NCBI GenBank assembly: GCA_937916135.1
Contig: CALFTQ010000002.1
Location: 1-24,830 of the forward strand
Source of the DNA: an uncultured Verrucomicrobiales bacterium
GTDB taxonomy: Bacteria > Verrucomicrobiota > Verrucomicrobiia > Verrucomicrobiales > Akkermansiaceae
Direction: 5' to 3'
Length of the DNA stretch: 24,830 bases
Below are positions 22,601-24,830 of the stretch, in pieces. The position numbers and the translations under genes were made by a program. Within the stretch, counting starts at the first letter, position 1. Each line of letters opens with the position of its first letter. The notes under the pieces were generated by a model, which saw nothing but the letters and a program-made list of their open reading frames with translations, was not told the origin of the DNA and ran no database searches.

Positions 22601-23077
22601 TCAGGGAATGAAAGTGAGACGTTCAGCCTCAGGCTCCTCGGCAAAGATGAGACCATTGTGCTTGTAGGTCTTGAGGCGGAAATGCGTGGCCGTGGAAATC
22701 ACGTTCTGCATGCTAGCCAGATTTTCGCTCACAAAGCGGGCCACCTCCAGCAGCGTGGGGGCCTCCACCATCACCAGCAAATCATACCCCCCGGAAATCA
22801 GATACAGGCTGCGCACCTCCTTGAAGCGCGCAATACGGGATGCCAGTCGGTCAAAGCCACCACCGCGCTCGGGGGTGCAACGCACCTCGATAAAGGCAGA
22901 AACACCCTCGCCATCATCATTCACAATAGCCTGGTACCCCACAATGCGCCCTGCCTTCTCAAGGGCAGCTCGCTTGGCGGCCACGGTTGCAACATCCACA
23001 CCAAGGCGGTCTGCAATCTGCTGGTCGCTCAATCGCGCGTCCGCCTCCAACAACTTAAGAAGGGCATCCTGTGTCAT
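22601..23077 (-). CDS. Lrp/AsnC-family transcriptional regulator
   Basis: The 158-residue protein has an N-terminal winged helix-turn-helix (about residues 3-50, LLEADARLSDQQIADRLGVD, then ATVAAKRAALEKAGRIVGY) and a C-terminal RAM/AsnC ligand domain (FIEVRCTPERGGGFDRLASR through LISGGYDLLVMVEAPTLLEV). The turn GGYDLLV is the usual effector-binding loop of the family. Several upstream starts are possible (GTG at 23119, ATGs at 23092 and 23089), but these lie in or upstream of the -10 box. The ATG at 23077 gives the standard length and starts at the helix-turn-helix. It is translationally close to the aminotransferase gene (2-nt gap) and probably controls that operon, including itself. Confidence 0.9.
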   Translation of the reverse strand: MTQDALLKLLEADARLSDQQIADRLGVDVATVAAKRAALEKAGRIVGYQAIVNDDGEGVSAFIEVRCTPERGGGFDRLASRIARFKEVRSLYLISGGYDLLVMVEAPTLLEVARFVSENLASMQNVISTATHFRLKTYKHNGLIFAEEPEAERLTFIP

Positions 23078-23087
23078 AGATTCACAC

Positions 23088-23115
23088 ATCATACCATCCT
23101 CTCCCGCCAAGTCAA
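23088..23115 (-). promoter_or_regulatory. Promoter of the Lrp-aminotransferase operon
   Basis: TTGACT (23110-23115) and TATGAT (23088-23093) are separated by 16 bp. The -10 ends 10 nt before the ATG at 23077, predicting a leader of about 3-4 nt. Confidence 0.55.
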
Positions 23116-23206
23116 TCACAAAGCACGTTCTCTTTTCAAGTCCAGCCGCAGCGGCAGTTCTTCTCTCGCCGGAGGTGAACCTTTCTCACAAATACCACGC
23201 CAATGA

Positions 23207-23845
23207 TTACAATTGCAGCCCGGCGGGTATGCGTTTCCGGCCTTCTGCTATCGCATCTTCCTTGAGCTGCAAGATCACACCCAGCAGCAGATAGGGTTGA
23301 GTGCCAGCCGGAGCTTCCGGTTTCAACTTCATTTCACACACCAGCAGAATCCGGTGCTCTGTTTTTTCTTTCAGTGAAACCGCCCATTCCTTACCGGCGG
23401 AAAGAGCCAACCACTCCAGACCCTGCGATTCAGCCCACTCCCGGGGTGATGCACCGCTCAACGCATACGTCATCGGGTCAGCCTCCATCCGCTTATCCCA
23501 CGCAATAGCGCCCACAATTCCGGTATCGGAATTAATCAGCATCCGCACCTCATGCTCATTCCCATAACGCGGCATATCAAAGGTAAAATTGGTATTCACC
23601 TCCTCCGCCGCCCAGTATGGCTTAATGCCATAGCCTATCCCGACCCCATCCGACAATTCAAATGCCGACGGCACAAAATCCACCTTGCCCGCCGGCCCGG
23701 AGGGGCCGCAATCATAACTTAAGAAACCAACAACAACCCCAGGAGCATACCCATACACCACAGGCTTCCACAGCGGTGATAAAGCCCAGCCCAGATACAC
23801 CAGTGCCAACAAAGAAGAAAGAATCAGAATCACACGTTTCTTCAT
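23207..23845 (-). CDS. Hypothetical membrane-anchored protein
   Basis: I do not recognise this 212-residue protein. It begins with a signal peptide or signal anchor (MKKRVILILSSLLALVYLGW) without a clear cleavage site. The rest is soluble, with mixed strand and helix: YGYAPGVVVGFLSYDCGPSG, VGIGYGIKPYWAAEEVNTNF, VRMLINSDTGIVGAIAWDKR and a C-terminal LLLVCEMKLKP-like strand followed by a helix. It has a single cysteine in the mature part near residue 46 and another near the C-terminus. It is monocistronic, with a promoter predicting a leaderless mRNA, and ends about 130 nt from the Lrp gene start. A periplasm-facing anchored protein is the most that can be inferred. Confidence 0.7.
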   Translation of the reverse strand: MKKRVILILSSLLALVYLGWALSPLWKPVVYGYAPGVVVGFLSYDCGPSGPAGKVDFVPSAFELSDGVGIGYGIKPYWAAEEVNTNFTFDMPRYGNEHEVRMLINSDTGIVGAIAWDKRMEADPMTYALSGASPREWAESQGLEWLALSAGKEWAVSLKEKTEHRILLVCEMKLKPEAPAGTQPYLLLGVILQLKEDAIAEGRKRIPAGLQL

Positions 23846-23851
23846 GCGCTC

Positions 23852-23879
23852 ATTGTAACATACCCAATCTGCCAGGCAA
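23852..23879 (-). promoter_or_regulatory. Promoter, predicted leaderless start of the hypothetical membrane-anchored protein
   Basis: TTGCCT (23874-23879) and TACAAT (23852-23857) are separated by 16 bp. Only 6 nt lie between the -10 and the ATG at 23845. Confidence 0.6.
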
Positions 23880-24058
23880 GAAATAATGTCCCTCCCATGC
23901 CGATAATGAAATCCGTGCCGCGCAAGAGCGTTCCTTCCGTCTGCCGCGCCAGCTGCTATCTATTCCCGTAGCTCACTCTGCGAGCGCTGGCCTCGGCGTA
24001 GCAGCGTAGCAGCGGAGACGGGTCGCGGGACGGCTTTTGCCTTGGGCTTCCCAATAGG

Positions 24059-24243
24059 TGGCTCTTTGCTGCCCCTGCTCTATAGGAAGCGAAATCCAGC
24101 CTGCAGCTGCCGCGCAGACGGAAGCATTATTATCGGGGCACGGGACTTTAGTCCCGACTCACGGAGCGCGGGTCACTTGCTTCCCTATGAATGGCTCTTT
24201 GTTATTCCCTGCTGTTTTGGTAACGATATCCAGCCTGCGGCTG
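24059..24243 (+). repeat. Two diverged direct copies of a ~51-bp sequence
   Basis: The copies at 24059-24109 and 24192-24243 both begin TGGCTCTTTG, contain CCCTGCT, and end in ATCCAGCCTGCRGCTG. A hand alignment matches roughly four positions in five with a one-base gap. The palindrome at 24133-24156 lies between them, and the second copy runs into the hairpin array. Confidence 0.65.
24133..24156 (+). repeat. Single arm of the dispersed palindromic repeat
   Basis: The 24 bases match 2901-2924 at all but one position (C to T in the two-base hairpin loop, CGGGACT-TT-AGTCCCG). Here the element is a single arm rather than an inverted pair. Confidence 0.85.
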
Positions 24244-24315
24244 GTCGAAATCCGGCCCTTGGCCGGACGATATCCTCACTTCGTTCGGTCGATATTTGTG
24301 TGCTGCGCACACAAA
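24223..24315 (+). repeat. 22-bp-period array of four small hairpins
   Basis: Linkers ACGATAT (24223), TCGAAAT (24245), ACGATAT (24267) and TCGATAT (24289) recur every 22 bp. Each is followed by a hairpin with a 3-nt loop: CCAGCC-TGC-GGCTGG, CCGGCC-CTT-GGCCGG, a degenerate CCTCAC-TTC-GTTCGG, and TTTGTGTGC-TGC-GCACACAAA (the last overlaps its linker by one base). The stem sequences differ while symmetry is kept. It ends 2 bp from the rRNA operon terminator stem. Confidence 0.8.
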
Positions 24316-24317
24316 CG

Positions 24318-24354
24318 ATGAAGCCCCGAAACCTTTTCGGTTTCGGGGCTTCAT
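24318..24354 (-). terminator. rRNA operon terminator
   Basis: A perfect 16-bp stem, ATGAAGCCCCGAAACC / GGTTTCGGGGCTTCAT, with a 5-nt loop begins 4 nt after the 3' end of the 5S gene. On the minus strand it is followed by CGTTTGTGTG, a modest T-rich tail. Confidence 0.85.
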
Positions 24355-24358
24355 TTAC

Positions 24359-24473
24359 CCTGGCAGCTATCTACTCTCGCGGGACCTGTCGTCCGACTAC
24401 CATCGACGTGCTGATGTTTCACTTCCGGGTTCGGAATGGGACCGGGTGGGGCCATCAGGCTATGACCACCAGG
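24359..24473 (-). rRNA. rrf: 5S ribosomal RNA
   Basis: The minus strand reads CCTGGTGGTCATAGCCTGAT at the 5' end and GAGAGTAGATAGCTGCCAGG at the 3' end. The ends pair as helix I (CCTGG with CCAGG). The central GGTCCCATTCCGAACCCGGA is the diagnostic 5S core. The length is about 115 nt; the ends are set by the helix and could be off by 1-2 nt. It is the last gene of the operon and is followed at once by the terminator. Confidence 0.95.
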
Positions 24474-24679
24474 CTTCTGTCTTACTCTCTTCCGCGTTCC
24501 TCCTTACTTCGTAATTCGTAACTCGTAATTCGTAATTCCAGCTTGCCCGGTTATCATTTCTGCGGCGGGTTTTCTATTTTCAGCAGCAGGCTGACATCCG
24601 CGTGGCTTGCGTGTTTGTTGTAGCGTACCTTCTTTCTTACATGCCTGAATCAAGCGGAAACTGCTTGTCACCAGGGGTG
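24474..24679 (-). other. 23S-5S internal spacer
   Basis: About 206 bp separate the 23S and 5S genes. No tRNA is visible. The spacer contains a heptamer array at 24512-24539 and some complementary stretches probably used in processing. A short open frame across it (24504-24719, minus) is not a gene, because it reads through the repeat and the 23S 3' end. Confidence 0.6.
24512..24539. repeat. Third heptamer array (TAATTCG, 4 units) inside the rRNA operon
   Basis: The units TAATTCG, TAACTCG, TAATTCG and TAATTCC run head to tail, in the same orientation as the right array at 21338-21414. No four-helix-bundle gene accompanies this copy. Confidence 0.93.
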
Positions 24680-24830
24680 CTGTATAAGGTCTGTTGGATG
24701 TTAGTAGTGCTCGGCTCAATACATTACTGCAATTACACCTGCACCCTATCTACGTGGTCGTCTTCCACGCTCCTGTAGGGAGAACTCATCTTGGGAGGGA
24801 CTTGGCGCTTAGATGCTTTCAGCGCTTATT
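24680..24830 (-). rRNA. rrl: 23S ribosomal RNA (3' end, partial)
   Basis: The minus strand at the right edge reads GCGCTGAAAGCATCTAAGCG, the conserved segment near the 3' end of 23S rRNA. The strongly conserved GAGCCGAGCACTACTAAC follows toward the 3' end. By comparison with E. coli, where the molecule ends about 22 nt after TACTAAT, the 3' end is near 24680 (estimate, several nt uncertainty). The remainder of the gene lies beyond the window. Confidence 0.93.

Larger units (their letters stand above)
23880..24317. other. Gene-free repeat-rich block between the unknown gene and the rRNA operon
   Basis: About 440 bp hold no reading frame I would defend. They contain one arm of the dispersed palindrome (24133-24156), two diverged direct copies of a ~51-bp sequence (24059-24109 and 24192-24243) and a 22-bp-period hairpin array (24223-24315). 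The first ~170 bp (23880-24050) show no clear structure beyond short GC-rich near-repeats such as GTAGCAGCGTAGCAGCGG. It looks like an accumulation site for short repeats downstream of the rRNA terminator. Confidence 0.6.

Noticed and set aside
24474..24679. tRNA gene in the 23S-5S spacer
   Set aside because: I looked for the GTTCRANYC arm and an acceptor-stem pairing on both strands and found none.
24504..24719. 71-codon open frame on the minus strand between 23S and 5S
   Set aside because: It begins in the 23S 3' end and reads through the heptamer array (ending GITNYELRITK), so it is a by-product of the repeat.

Overview
The window looks like chromosomal DNA of a strictly or facultatively anaerobic, Gram-negative, moderately GC-rich bacterium. 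The gene content fits a gut-type Verrucomicrobiota (Akkermansia-like) best: a Na+-pumping methylmalonyl-CoA decarboxylase, the NifU-like/GGGtGRT pair common in anaerobes, a type II pseudopilin, outer-membrane lipoproteins, a long-form IspH and almost no Shine-Dalgarno motifs. The phylum is an inference from gene content, because no 16S is present.

Layout. 1-1275 (minus): a NifU-like Fe-S scaffold gene followed by a GGGtGRT gene cut by the window edge. 1464-2741 (minus): enolase with its own promoter and terminator. 2742-3155: non-coding DNA with the eno promoter, a composite palindromic repeat and the pseudopilin promoter. 3156-3917 (plus): a pseudopilin gene with a strong terminator. 4046-10040 (minus): a LolC/E-type permease and a GYF-RDD membrane protein, then a separately promoted Aas-like acyl-activating enzyme with ispH. 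10169-14334 (plus): trxB and a Sel1-repeat lipoprotein, then an LplT-like transporter and a TolC-like lipoprotein, each with its own promoter. 14340-15110 (minus): an exported helical protein of unknown function. 15218-19189 (minus): the four-gene decarboxylase operon mmdA-oadG-mmdC-mmdB. 19311-20896 (minus): a CAAX-type membrane protease and a sugar nucleotidyltransferase. 20903-21414: a compact unit made of a four-helix-bundle (S23-type) gene enclosed by inverted arrays of a 7-bp repeat. 21429-23077 (minus): an Lrp/AsnC regulator and a class I aminotransferase. 23207-23845 (minus): an unknown membrane-anchored protein. 23880-24317: a gene-free block built from several repeat types. 24318-24830 (minus): the end of an rRNA operon (partial 23S, spacer with a third 7-bp array, 5S, terminator).

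How the genes work together. The decarboxylase operon couples methylmalonyl-CoA decarboxylation in the succinate-to-propionate route to Na+ export. Enolase serves glycolysis and IspH the MEP isoprenoid pathway. The Aas-like enzyme and LplT-like transporter are the two halves of the lysophospholipid salvage pair known from enterobacteria, here split about 4 kb apart. The Lol-type permease, lipoproteins, pseudopilin and CAAX protease belong to the envelope.

The most interesting signals are (1) the four-helix-bundle gene with inverted heptamer arrays, whose repeat recurs inside the rRNA operon; (2) a regular 22-bp-period array of small hairpins beside the rRNA terminator; and (3) a series of near-consensus promoters whose -10 box lies only 6-8 nt from the ATG, predicting leaderless mRNAs.
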